From Gemmatimonadales bacterium (GTDB lineage: Bacteria > Gemmatimonadota > Gemmatimonadetes > Gemmatimonadales > GWC2-71-9), in assembly GCA_020633775.1 (NCBI GenBank), contig JACKDA010000013.1, positions 1 through 40,132 of the forward strand: 40,132 nt of DNA, given 5' to 3'. Under the pieces are notes generated by a model. The model saw only the letters and a program-made list of their open reading frames with translations. It was not told where the DNA came from and made no database searches. Both the position numbers and the translations under genes were made by a program. Positions 24,786-32,556 of this stretch are shown here, one piece after another (within the stretch, counting starts at the first letter, position 1; every line of letters starts with the position of its first letter).

Positions 24786-25517
24786 GTGTCCGGATTTCGA
24801 CGCTCGGCGACCCTGATGCTCGTGGTGGTGCTTGCTGCGGTGGCGGTGCGGTTGGCCTTCTGGCAGCTCTCCCGCCTCGCCGATCGCCGGGCCGCCAATG
24901 CCACCCTGCTGGCGGCGCGTGACCTGCCACCGATCGACCTCGGCGCGCCACAGGTGGCGGACTCGCAGCTCGCGGGGCGCCGGATCACGGCCCGGGGGAG
25001 GTTCCGCGACCAGGGCACCCTGCTGCTTCGCAACCGCGCCTTCCGGGACGCCCCGGGACTGCACGTGGTGTCGCCGTTCGTCATCGAGGGTACCGGGACC
25101 GTGGTGTGGGTGCTGCGCGGCTTCGTCAATGCCGCCGACGGGGTGTCCGCACCGCGCCCCCTCCCCGGCCCGACTCCGGGCACGGTCCGGATCAGTGGTC
25201 TCGCCGCCGAGCCACCCGAGACGCGGAACGCCGGCCAGCCCCTCGCACTCGCCGACGACACGACCTGGCAGCGGCTCGACCGCTCGGTGCTCTCCCGGAG
25301 GGATCCGGCCGGGTTGCCGGTCTTCGTGTACCTCGAGGGCCCGGCGTCCGGTCCGGGGGGACTGCCAACGGTACCGGCCCCGTCACTCGATGAGGGCCCC
25401 CACCTCAGCTACGCGATCCAGTGGTTCGGGATCGCGCTGGCGATCCTGACCTTCGGCTGGGTCGTCGTCAGGCGGCGAGGCGATCGCGGACCTGCTCCAC
25501 CTCCCGCAGCACCCTGA
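24786..25517 (+). CDS. SURF1-family cytochrome-oxidase assembly protein
   Basis: 243 residues from GTG 24786, chosen because GAGGA lies just upstream and the family N-terminus begins there. Two membrane helices bracket a periplasmic domain: residues about 7-24 (ATLMLVVVLAAVAVRLAFWQL) and near 215-235 (YAIQWFGIALAILTFGWVVV). Family blocks include FWQLSR, LLRNRAF and the HLSYAIQWFGIA ending. SURF1 proteins help insert heme a into cytochrome oxidase subunit I. No oxidase gene is adjacent. The last 16 codons (a Pro/Ala-rich tail) overlap the 3' end of the convergent dipeptidase gene. Confidence 0.88.
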   Translation: MSGFRRSATLMLVVVLAAVAVRLAFWQLSRLADRRAANATLLAARDLPPIDLGAPQVADSQLAGRRITARGRFRDQGTLLLRNRAFRDAPGLHVVSPFVIEGTGTVVWVLRGFVNAADGVSAPRPLPGPTPGTVRISGLAAEPPETRNAGQPLALADDTTWQRLDRSVLSRRDPAGLPVFVYLEGPASGPGGLPTVPAPSLDEGPHLSYAIQWFGIALAILTFGWVVVRRRGDRGPAPPPAAP

Positions 25518-26658
25518 GGATGTTCTCGCCGGCGAGCTTCATCAGGTCGGCGTCGGACCATCCGCGCCGGATCAGCTCGGCGAACAGCAGCGGGTAGCCG
25601 CTGACGTCCTCCATCCCCACCGGCAGCTCCGAGGTGCCGTCGTAGTCCCCCCCGAGGCCGACGTGGTCGATCCCCGCGACATCGCGGACGTGCTCGATGT
25701 GGTCGGCGAGCTCCGCGACCGTGGCCTGCGGCTGCGGATGGGCCTCGCGCCACGCCCGCATCGCCTCGCGGCGAGCCGCGGGATCGGTCACGTCGCGGGT
25801 GGCGCGCATCCCCTCGCGCTCCCACTCGCGAAACCGGTTGGAGATGAACGACCCGACGAACGTCACCATCACCACGCCGCCGTTGTCGCGCATCCGGCGC
25901 AGGACCTCGTCGGGGACGTTGCGCGGGTGGTCGACCAGCGCCCGGGCGGAGGAGTGCGAGAACATCACCGGCGCGGCCGAGGCGTCGAGGGCGTCGTGCA
26001 TCGTTGCGACCGAGACGTGACTCAGGTCGACGATCATGCCGATCCGGTTCATCTCGTGGACCACCTCGCGGCCGAAGTCGGTGAGCCCCTCGTAGCGGGC
26101 GATGTCCGCCCCGGCGTCGGCCCAATCGAGGGTGACGTTGTGGGTGAGGGTCATGTAGCGCGCGCCGAGCGCGTAGTACATCCGCAGCGCGCCGAGCGAG
26201 TTCTCGATGACGTGCCCCCCCTCCATGCCGAGGAGCGAGGCGATCCGGCCGGCCTGCCGGGCGCGGACGACGTCATCGGCACTCAGCGCGAGCTGGAGCC
26301 GATCGGGGTACATCGCGATCAGCCGGCGCGCGATGTCGAGCTGCTCGAGCTGGACGCGCGCGAACCCGGAGTCGGCGTACTCCCCGGGCACATAGACCGA
26401 CCAGAACTGGCCACCGATCCCGCTGGACTCGAGCCGGGGGAAGTCGGTCTGTCCGGGGGCGGTGGTGCGCAGCGGATACTTCGCCACGTCCATTCGCGAG
26501 ACCTCGTTGGTGCGGATCTCCCAGGGGAGGTCGTTGTGCCCATCGATGATCGGATGCCGGGCGAGGAGTTCGCGCGCGTGGCGCAGCGCGGCGTCGTCGG
26601 AGGCCTGCGCGGAGAGCAGCACGGGCAGGGCGAGCAGCAGGAGAAGGGCGCGACGCAT
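25468..26658 (-). CDS. Exported M19 membrane-dipeptidase family peptidase
   Basis: 396 residues with a signal peptide (MRRALLLLLALPVLLSAQ). Ribosome-binding site GGAGGTGAT is placed ideally before the ATG. Zinc-site motifs of renal-dipeptidase-like enzymes are present: IIDGHNDLPW (His41, Asp43), GMEGGHVIENS (bridging Glu), VDLSHVS and FSHSSARAL (His ligands), and GLGGDYDG near the C-terminus. Length is normal. The family cleaves dipeptides, including D-amino-acid dipeptides. It starts 3 bp after the phosphatase-family gene, so the two form an operon. Its 3' end overlaps SURF1 by 50 bp. Confidence 0.9.
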   Translation of the reverse strand: MRRALLLLLALPVLLSAQASDDAALRHARELLARHPIIDGHNDLPWEIRTNEVSRMDVAKYPLRTTAPGQTDFPRLESSGIGGQFWSVYVPGEYADSGFARVQLEQLDIARRLIAMYPDRLQLALSADDVVRARQAGRIASLLGMEGGHVIENSLGALRMYYALGARYMTLTHNVTLDWADAGADIARYEGLTDFGREVVHEMNRIGMIVDLSHVSVATMHDALDASAAPVMFSHSSARALVDHPRNVPDEVLRRMRDNGGVVMVTFVGSFISNRFREWEREGMRATRDVTDPAARREAMRAWREAHPQPQATVAELADHIEHVRDVAGIDHVGLGGDYDGTSELPVGMEDVSGYPLLFAELIRRGWSDADLMKLAGENILRVLREVEQVRDRLAA

Positions 26659-26661
26659 CGA

Positions 26662-28212
26662 TCACCTCCGTGGTGGGACGACCTCGGGCAGCACCGTGCC
26701 GTCGAGGGGTTCCGTGGGCGCGATCCCGAGCAGGGCCGCGACGGTGGGGGCGAGGTCGACGACCCCGACCACGCGGTCAACCTGCCGGGGTGTGCGCCCC
26801 GGGGCACGCACGATCAGCGGCACGCGCCGATCGAGCAGGTTGGTCGTGCCGTGCGAGGTGCTCGTCGCGCCGCTGGCGAAGAGCCAGCCCGGTTCGAGCG
26901 ACACCGCCACCAGCCACTCCGCCTGCGGGCCCAGCTGCCGACGCCAGCGCATCGCCTCGGCGTCCGCCCGGCGCGCGAGGGATGTCGGCGTGAACACGTC
27001 ACGGACACCCGGCTGGTCGCGCAACCGACCGGCAATCGCCGCGGCGATCGAATCGATGTCGACCCCGCGCCGGCGCAGGTCGCCGGTGTTGGCCATGAGC
27101 AGGCCGCTCTCGTCGGACACATCGGCATCGAGGGCCCAGCGCTCGTGGATCCAGGTCTCGAGGGCACGGCGTTCGGTCGCCAGCGAGAGGCGCCCGCCGG
27201 CCCCGGCCTCCGGATATTCCTGCACGCCGTGGTCGGCGGTGAGCGAGATGATCGTCCGCCCCGGTGGCACCACGCTCGCGAGTGAATCGAGGAACCACGC
27301 CAGCTGGCGGTCCAGCCGCCGCACCTGGTCGTGCAGCTCGACGGAGCCGGGCCCGAAGTCGTGGCCGACCGCATCGGTGGTCGAGAGCGAGACCGCGAGG
27401 AAGTCGGGGTGGTCACCCTGCCCCAGCGCCATGGCACGGACACCATGCCAGGCCGCATCGAGCGTGAGGGAGTCCATGACCGGGAAGGAGGTCACCGCAT
27501 TCGCTGCCGCGGTCCAGTCATCGGGCATGCGATGCGGGAAGGTCGGTTCCCGCCCGGCGCGCTCGAAGGGCCGGTCATCCGGTTCGGGATAGCGCACCCC
27601 GGCGAGCGGGGTCCAGCTCGAGCCGCGCAGGCGCTCGATCGGGTCGCGGGCGTTCCAGGCCTCGAGCCATGCGGGGAGCGAGGTCGCGTACCAGCGTGAG
27701 GTCGTGAAGCGCCCGGACGACCACCAGAAGACGTTCGCCGCCGCGCGCCCGACGGGGAGGATCGCCCCCCGGTCCTTCCTGGAGACCGAGAGTGCCCGGG
27801 CCTCGGGGAACGCTGCGCGCATCCAGTCGTAGAGGGTGGTCCCCTGGAACCGGGCCGGCGAGGCACCCCAACCAGCCGACCCGAGCAGCGGGTAGGCACG
27901 GTCGGGCACGCCCCGGTCGTTCGAGATGATGCCGGTGCTGGCCGGCCACCGCCCGGACATCATCGACGCATGGCCCGGCGCGGTCTCGGTGATGGCGTGG
28001 TCCTGCTCGGCCATCAGGTACACCACGCCCTCGCGGACCAGACGGCCCAATCCGCCGGTCAGCTCGTCCCGCCACCGCGCCAGATAGTCGGGCCGCAGCT
28101 GATCGACCGAGAGGTGGACCACGAGGCGGACGTCTGACGCGGGGGCTTGTGGCGCGGCGGGGACGCAGCCCAGGGTCATCGCGGCAGCGAGCAGGATTGC
28201 ACGTCGGGACAC
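26662..28212 (-). CDS. Alkaline-phosphatase-superfamily lipoprotein (PafA/nucleotide-pyrophosphatase-like)
   Basis: 516 residues from GTG 28212. An in-frame TTG at 28245 also exists, but GTG leaves a compact signal with lipobox TLGC (Cys16). Metal and nucleophile sites fit the superfamily: Asp37 in VDQLRPD, Thr77 in TETAPGHAS (nucleophile), zinc ligands in STTDAVGHDFGP and TADHGVQ, and a final His in SHGTTN. The Thr nucleophile and layout resemble PafA-type phosphate-irrepressible alkaline phosphatase; a phosphodiesterase is also possible. It would release phosphate from organic monoesters in the periplasm. It heads the dipeptidase operon and diverges from fur. Confidence 0.85.
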   Translation of the reverse strand: MSRRAILLAAAMTLGCVPAAPQAPASDVRLVVHLSVDQLRPDYLARWRDELTGGLGRLVREGVVYLMAEQDHAITETAPGHASMMSGRWPASTGIISNDRGVPDRAYPLLGSAGWGASPARFQGTTLYDWMRAAFPEARALSVSRKDRGAILPVGRAAANVFWWSSGRFTTSRWYATSLPAWLEAWNARDPIERLRGSSWTPLAGVRYPEPDDRPFERAGREPTFPHRMPDDWTAAANAVTSFPVMDSLTLDAAWHGVRAMALGQGDHPDFLAVSLSTTDAVGHDFGPGSVELHDQVRRLDRQLAWFLDSLASVVPPGRTIISLTADHGVQEYPEAGAGGRLSLATERRALETWIHERWALDADVSDESGLLMANTGDLRRRGVDIDSIAAAIAGRLRDQPGVRDVFTPTSLARRADAEAMRWRRQLGPQAEWLVAVSLEPGWLFASGATSTSHGTTNLLDRRVPLIVRAPGRTPRQVDRVVGVVDLAPTVAALLGIAPTEPLDGTVLPEVVPPRR

Positions 28213-28226
28213 GGCACGGCCTCGGA

Positions 28227-28255
28227 TTGGGGAAGCAGCCAACAAAGCATACTAT
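28227..28255 (+). promoter_or_regulatory. Candidate promoter of the fur-family gene
   Basis: TTGGGG at 28227 and TACTAT at 28250 are separated by exactly 17 bases, 32 bp before the fur ATG. An inverted-repeat-like GCATACTATTGTCA overlaps the -10 region and could be an autoregulatory site, but it does not match a Fur box. Confidence 0.45.
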
Positions 28256-28287
28256 TGTCACGACGCCTTCACACCCCACCGGGACCC

Positions 28288-28659
28288 ATGGAACGAATCA
28301 CCACCCAACGCCGTGCGATCCGCCGGGTGCTCGAGGAGGCCCCCGGGCCCCTCGGCCCGATGGAGGTCCTCGAGACCGCCACGGCAGAGGGGGTCCGGCT
28401 CGGACTCGCGACCGTCTATCGCACGATCCGGTGGCTCCTCGATGCCGGCGAGGTGACCGCGGTCGACCTGCCGGGGGAGCCGGCGCGCTACGAACCCGCG
28501 ACACGGGTGCACCATCACCACTTCCGGTGCACCCGGTGCGGCCGCGTGATCGACATCCCGTGCACCGTCCGCGCACTGGAGACGATGGTCCCGTCCGGAT
28601 ACACGCTCGAGGCGCACGAGATCTTCCTGAGCGGCACCTGCGATCGGCACGGCCGCTGA
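28288..28659 (+). CDS. Fur-family metal-responsive transcriptional regulator (short form)
   Basis: 123 residues, shorter than typical Fur (about 140-150). N-terminal winged helix (TTQRRAIRRVLEEAPGPLGPMEVLE to LATVYRTIRWLLDAGEV), then the metal-binding HHHHF (75-79) and CTRC (Cys81, Cys84). The C-terminal pair is Cys118 and His121 (CDRH) instead of CxxC, and the tail is truncated. The subtype (Fur, Zur or PerR) cannot be fixed, but the gene lies 1.8 kb from a Fur box at 30504. Its stop overlaps the start of the CopD gene by one base (TGATG), so the two are coupled. Confidence 0.88.
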   Translation: MERITTQRRAIRRVLEEAPGPLGPMEVLETATAEGVRLGLATVYRTIRWLLDAGEVTAVDLPGEPARYEPATRVHHHHFRCTRCGRVIDIPCTVRALETMVPSGYTLEAHEIFLSGTCDRHGR

Positions 28660-29576
28660 TGCGCGACGCGCTCGCGATGCCGATCGTTGCCGGCCTCACC
28701 TTCCTCACGCTGATGCAGCTGCTGGGCGTCGTCGTCGCGGGTCGCCTCGTCGATCGTGCCGGCCTCGCGGGTGCCGCCGCGGAACCGGTCGTGCGCGGCT
28801 GGCTGCTGCGGCTCCCGGCGCTGCTCGCGTGGTTCCTGCTGATGCTGGCGCTGGTGCGGGGCGCGCTGCAGGTGCTGGCCTTCCACGACCCGGGGACCCC
28901 GCTCGACACCGAGCTGATGCGGATCGTGCTGACCGAGGGAAGCTGGGGAACGGGTTGGATGCTGGAAACGGCCGGCGCCTTCGTCCTCCTCGCGCTCTCG
29001 TGGCTGCTGGCGGCGCGCCCGGCGCAGCAGCGCACCGCGATCACGATCCTGGTGATCGTGATCGTCCTCGCGGAGGCCGGCATGGGACACGGGGCCGATG
29101 CGCTGTGGACCCCCGCGCCGCTCGGGCGACTCGTCCACGCCACTCACCTCCTCGGGGCCGGCGTGTGGCTCGGCACGCTGCTGGTGATGGCCCTCGCCGT
29201 CTTCCCGGCGCTGGTCGCCACCGAGGCCCGTGCCGTGCTCGCCGGCGTGCTCACGGGGTTCTCGCCCTGGGCCCGCCTGGGCGCGGCGCTGCTCGTGGTG
29301 AGCGGCGGCGCCGCGACCTGGACCTACACCGGCTCCCTCCTCGAGCTCCCGCAGGTGGCGTGGGGCCAGCTGCTGCTCGCGAAACTGCTCGTCCTGCTGC
29401 CGATCCTCGGCCTCGGCTGGTACAACTGGCGGGTGCTCACGCCGCGCCTCGTCGCCGGCGACGTGCCAGCGATGCGGACCCTGCGCCGGGCCGCACTGGT
29501 CGAGGTGCTGCTGGCCGTCGGGGTGATCGCGATCACCGCGGCGATGGTCCACCAGGCGCTGCCGGTGGACGGGTGA
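28659..29576 (+). CDS. CopD-family copper-resistance/transport membrane protein
   Basis: 305 residues with about 8 membrane segments. The C-terminal half carries the CopD domain: LGRLVHATHLLGAGVWLGTLLVMAL, then FSPWARLGAALLVVSGGAATW and LLLAKLLVLLPILGLGWYNWR, including the family's LxxK and NWR features. CopD proteins move copper across the inner membrane, usually with CopC. No CopC is in the window. Co-translation with a Fur-family regulator suggests metal control. The 3' end overlaps the convergent CbiX-like gene by 44 bp. Confidence 0.85.
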   Translation: MRDALAMPIVAGLTFLTLMQLLGVVVAGRLVDRAGLAGAAAEPVVRGWLLRLPALLAWFLLMLALVRGALQVLAFHDPGTPLDTELMRIVLTEGSWGTGWMLETAGAFVLLALSWLLAARPAQQRTAITILVIVIVLAEAGMGHGADALWTPAPLGRLVHATHLLGAGVWLGTLLVMALAVFPALVATEARAVLAGVLTGFSPWARLGAALLVVSGGAATWTYTGSLLELPQVAWGQLLLAKLLVLLPILGLGWYNWRVLTPRLVAGDVPAMRTLRRAALVEVLLAVGVIAITAAMVHQALPVDG

Positions 29577-30489
29577 GCGGCGGTGCCGCCCGATGGGCAC
29601 GGGCGATTCGGGTGATCCACCCGGCGAGCTCGGGATGCGGTGCCAGCACGCTGCCGACATAGCGCATGGGCATGCCCGCAAGATCGGCCGGGACGCGGAT
29701 GCGATCGATCTCCCCGCTGGACACGAGGACGGTCAGCACGGTGACCGAATCCCCCGATGCCCGTGCGAGCGACGAGATCAGGTCGCGCAGTGACTTCACC
29801 GCCGAATCGCGTACCGCTGGCTCCGCGTCGTCGCGAAGGAGCCCGATCCGGAGTGTGCGACCGGGGAACGTGACGCGAATCGGCTCGATCGCCGCGTCGA
29901 GCCCCTCGACCCATCCCGCAACATCTGCCGCCCCGCTCGGGCCGTGCGCCACCAGGACGACCGGCCCATCCCCGCTCGCCCGTCCATCTGCCGCGAGGCG
30001 GTCCGCGAGGATCCTGCCGAGCTCGGGCGCTCCATCGAGCGCCGCGGTGACCGAAACCGGGATGGCGTTGCCGGTCGTCCCGTGCGCGCCGTGGTCCATC
30101 CCACCCAGTCCGGCAGGCATCTCGTCGAGCTCACCAGCATAGAACCGCATCTGCCGCACGTGGGCACCATGCGAGCTCACCATCAGGGGGACCGCCACGG
30201 CGCAACGCGCACCGTGGGCCGCCAACCGCCCCACTCCAGCCGTCCACGAGTCGGTACGAGACGCGGGACCCATGAGGAACGCGAGTTCGACCGGGCCGTC
30301 CCAGTCGACCATCGTCATGACCTCGCGGACGCGCGCATTCCACGTCGAATCGGCGCCGTGGGCAACCACCAGGAGCCCCGGCTCGGGACACGCGACCCTG
30401 GCGAACTGCGCGGCCACGGTGCCGTGCATCAGAAGGCAGATCCCCGCGAGGAGGGGAACGGAACGGAGAGTCGTCACAGAGCGGACCAA
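29533..30489 (-). CDS. Exported two-domain CbiX/sirohydrochlorin-chelatase-like protein
   Basis: 318 residues if started at TTG 30489; a GTG at 30477 is also possible. An N-terminal signal peptide (SVPLLAGICLLMHGTVAAQ, cut before Gln28) sends it out of the cytoplasm. Two class-II-chelatase half domains follow, each opening with the catalytic-His strand: LLVVAHG (His44) and VVLVAHG (His182). The first also has VPLMVSSHGAHVRQM (His107, His110), as in CbiX. A Met/His cluster GGMDHGAHG (130-137) may bind metal. Class II chelatases insert cobalt or iron into tetrapyrroles in the cytoplasm, so export is unusual and the role is open. A Fur box overlaps its promoter. The Pro-rich tail overlaps CopD. 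Confidence 0.8.
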   Translation of the reverse strand: MVRSVTTLRSVPLLAGICLLMHGTVAAQFARVACPEPGLLVVAHGADSTWNARVREVMTMVDWDGPVELAFLMGPASRTDSWTAGVGRLAAHGARCAVAVPLMVSSHGAHVRQMRFYAGELDEMPAGLGGMDHGAHGTTGNAIPVSVTAALDGAPELGRILADRLAADGRASGDGPVVLVAHGPSGAADVAGWVEGLDAAIEPIRVTFPGRTLRIGLLRDDAEPAVRDSAVKSLRDLISSLARASGDSVTVLTVLVSSGEIDRIRVPADLAGMPMRYVGSVLAPHPELAGWITRIARAHRAAPPLTRPPAAPGGPSPR

Positions 30490-30503
30490 GGCTGAAATTA
30501 AAT

Positions 30504-30522
30504 GCGAATGAGAATCGTTCTA
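30504..30522. promoter_or_regulatory. Fur box between the CbiX-like and MarR genes
   Basis: The site reads as GCGAAT-GAGAAT-C-GTTCTA, against the consensus three-hexamer Fur box GATAAT-GATAAT-C-ATTATC. Matches are 4/6, 5/6, the central C, and 3/6; AGAA and TTCT form a perfect inverted core. On the minus strand it fills the spacer of a promoter with -35 TTGTAT (30527-30522) and -10 CATTTA (30504-30499), the position expected for repression of the CbiX-like gene. It lies 90 bp upstream of the MarR start, so it may act on both genes. Confidence 0.7.
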
Positions 30523-30612
30523 TACAACAGGACACGTATTGTACCCCGCCAGCTGTTCCCGGACAAGCCGACCCGCGCCACATTTCCGGTTCCCACCACC
30601 AAGCGACCGCCG

Positions 30613-31044
30613 ATGTCCGCCGAACCCGTCTCGCTCTCCCGCACGCTGCTTGCCTTCGCCCGGGCGCTTCGGGTTCGGCAAGGTGCAGCCTTGGCCCCGC
30701 ACGGGCTGCATCCCGGTCAGGATGCCTTGCTCTGCGAGATCTGGGACGCACCAGGCCTGGGGCAATCAGTGCTGGCGGATCGACTCGGTGTCGAACCGCC
30801 GACGGTTGCCAGGATGGTGAGGCGGCTTGAACGGGCCGGGCTGTTGGAGCGTCGTCGGGATCCTGACGACGCCCGGAGCCGGACCGTCTACCCGACCCCA
30901 CGTTCGCGTTTGCTGGAGGCCGGTGTGCGACGGAGCGTCGGGGCGATCGGGGATGACCTGGAGCAGGAGATCGGTCCTGCCGCGGCGAGTCGCCTCAGGG
31001 AATTGGCGGCGCTGGCGACGGTGGCGTTGCGGACGGAGGGGTAG
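30613..31044 (+). CDS. MarR-family transcriptional regulator
   Basis: 143 residues from ATG 30613. The frame is open further upstream, but that would read through the Fur box. Typical MarR winged helix: LHPGQDALLCEIWDAPGLGQSVLADRLGVEPPTVARMVRRLERAGLLERRRDPDDARSRTVY contains the recognition helix and the wing (DDARSR). A dimerisation helix closes the C-terminus. The ligand is unknown. It diverges from the CbiX-like gene, which may be its target, and its last 50 bp overlap the convergent oxidoreductase gene. Confidence 0.88.
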   Translation: MSAEPVSLSRTLLAFARALRVRQGAALAPHGLHPGQDALLCEIWDAPGLGQSVLADRLGVEPPTVARMVRRLERAGLLERRRDPDDARSRTVYPTPRSRLLEAGVRRSVGAIGDDLEQEIGPAAASRLRELAALATVALRTEG

Positions 31045-32314
31045 CCTCGCCGAGGGCCCGGGCCCAGCTCCCGAGCGGCGGCTGGCCCAGCGGCGGGCGC
31101 GGCACGGCAGTGTCCCACCCATACAGTGTCCGGCAGGCGAGGCCGCAGACGGCGCCCTGACAGGCGCCCATCCCCACCCGCGTCCACAGCTTGGCCTGCC
31201 GCGCCGACCAGGCCGGGTCGATCGCGCCGGCGCGAACGTCCTCGCACCGGCAGAGGATCGTCTCCGCGGTCACGCGCTCGCGCAGCTCGCGTCGCGGTGC
31301 GAAGCGCTGCGCCAGCAGCTCCCCGAACCGACGCTCGCGGTCGCGACGGCGGAACAGCGCGCCGGGGATCCGTTCCACCCCCATCGCGGCGAGACCGGCG
31401 ATGGTCCCTTCGACCCGCGCGGCGCGATCTCCCGCCACCCCGGTACACTCGCCGGCAGCCCAGACGCCGCGGACAGTCGTCGCCTGCCGCTGGTCCACCA
31501 CGATGCGCTCCTCGTGCACCGTGCATCCGAGCAGCTGCGCGAGCTCGGTGCGCGGTACCAGCCCTGCCGCGGTTGCCAGCCAGTCGCACGCGATCCGCCG
31601 CTCCCGCCCGCCGACGCGGAGCACCGCGTGCGTCACCCGATCGGTGCCCTCGGCGCGCACGACCCACCCGCCGGTGCGGTAGGGAATGCCGAGCGTGGCC
31701 GCCCGGTAGCGGAGCGCGCGCGCGAGCGTTGCGGGTCGTCCGATGAGGGACAGCGCGAAGCGCGCCACGGCGAGCGCGTCGGCCTGTTCGAGGATCTCCT
31801 CGACCACCGCTCCCTCGTGGTGCAACGCCGCGGCCACCGGCCAGGGGAGCGGTCCCGATCCGGCGATCACGATGCGCGATCCCGCGACGGGGAGGCCCGC
31901 CTTGAGGAGGGCCTGCATCCCGCCGACACCCACCACACCGGGAAGGGTCCAGCCGGGAAACGGGAGCAGGCGCTCGGTGGCCCCGGTGGCGAGGACGACC
32001 GCCCCGGTCTCGACGGCGGCGAGGCGACCGCCGAAGTCGACGATGAGCTGCCCCGGCCCCGGTGCATCGACGACCGACGCGCCGCACGCGACGGCGACCC
32101 GCGGCGGCCGGACCCGGTCCAGCAGCGTCCGTGCCTCGACGGGCAGGACATCGCCGGGCCGATGCCGCCAGATCTGCCCCCCGGGGCGCGGCGCCTGATC
32201 GAGGACGAGCACCTGCCGTCCGACGCCGGCGGCGGCATCGGCCGCGGCGAGTCCGGCCGGCCCGGCCCCGACCACGACCAGGTCGAGCCGTCGCGCGAGC
32301 ACCGGCGCGCTCAC
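30995..32314 (-). CDS. D-hydroxyproline dehydrogenase, FAD/NAD(P)-binding subunit with C-terminal [2Fe-2S] (BFD-like) domain
   Basis: 439 residues from a GTG overlapping the ferredoxin gene stop. FAD motif VVVGAGPAGLAAADAA sits near residues 12-27, and a second nucleotide-binding block (SRIVIAGSGPLPWPVA) is central. The C-terminal cysteine domain has Cys355, Cys357, Cys385 and Cys390 (CRCEDV and ACQGAVC), as in alpha subunits of heteromeric opine/proline/hydroxyproline dehydrogenases (HcnB, SoxA-like). With the small [2Fe-2S] protein and the DadA-like subunit next to it, this forms the three-subunit dehydrogenase that oxidises cis-4-hydroxy-D-proline. The last roughly 35 residues are Pro-rich and antisense to MarR. 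The substrate is inferred from context. Confidence 0.83.
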   Translation of the reverse strand: MSAPVLARRLDLVVVGAGPAGLAAADAAAGVGRQVLVLDQAPRPGGQIWRHRPGDVLPVEARTLLDRVRPPRVAVACGASVVDAPGPGQLIVDFGGRLAAVETGAVVLATGATERLLPFPGWTLPGVVGVGGMQALLKAGLPVAGSRIVIAGSGPLPWPVAAALHHEGAVVEEILEQADALAVARFALSLIGRPATLARALRYRAATLGIPYRTGGWVVRAEGTDRVTHAVLRVGGRERRIACDWLATAAGLVPRTELAQLLGCTVHEERIVVDQRQATTVRGVWAAGECTGVAGDRAARVEGTIAGLAAMGVERIPGALFRRRDRERRFGELLAQRFAPRRELRERVTAETILCRCEDVRAGAIDPAWSARQAKLWTRVGMGACQGAVCGLACRTLYGWDTAVPRPPLGQPPLGSWARALGEATPPSATPPSPAPPIP

Positions 32315-32556
32315 GCCGGCAGCTCCACCCGAAGCCCCTCGCGCACCGGCAGCAGGCAGGATCGAACGCCGGTGCGTCCATCGACCTCGACGCGACACTC
32401 GAAGCATGTCCCCATGCCGCAGACCGGCGCGCGGGGTGCCCCGTCGCGATCCGTCCGGAACCGGTGGATCCCGAGGCGCCAGAGCGCCGCCGCGAGCGAG
32501 AGGTCTGCCGGGACGCGTCGGGGGACACCGTTGACCAGGATCGTGACGTCGATCAT
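32311..32556 (-). CDS. D-hydroxyproline dehydrogenase, small [2Fe-2S] subunit
   Basis: 81 residues: a stand-alone ferredoxin-like fold with Cys46, Cys51, Cys54 and Cys67 (CGMGTCFEC then RSC). This is the pattern of the gamma subunit in heteromeric hydroxyproline, opine and cyanide-forming dehydrogenases. It overlaps the upstream FAD subunit by ATGA and the downstream one by GTGA, so all three should be made in matched amounts. It carries electrons between the two flavoprotein subunits. Confidence 0.88.
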   Translation of the reverse strand: MIDVTILVNGVPRRVPADLSLAAALWRLGIHRFRTDRDGAPRAPVCGMGTCFECRVEVDGRTGVRSCLLPVREGLRVELPA

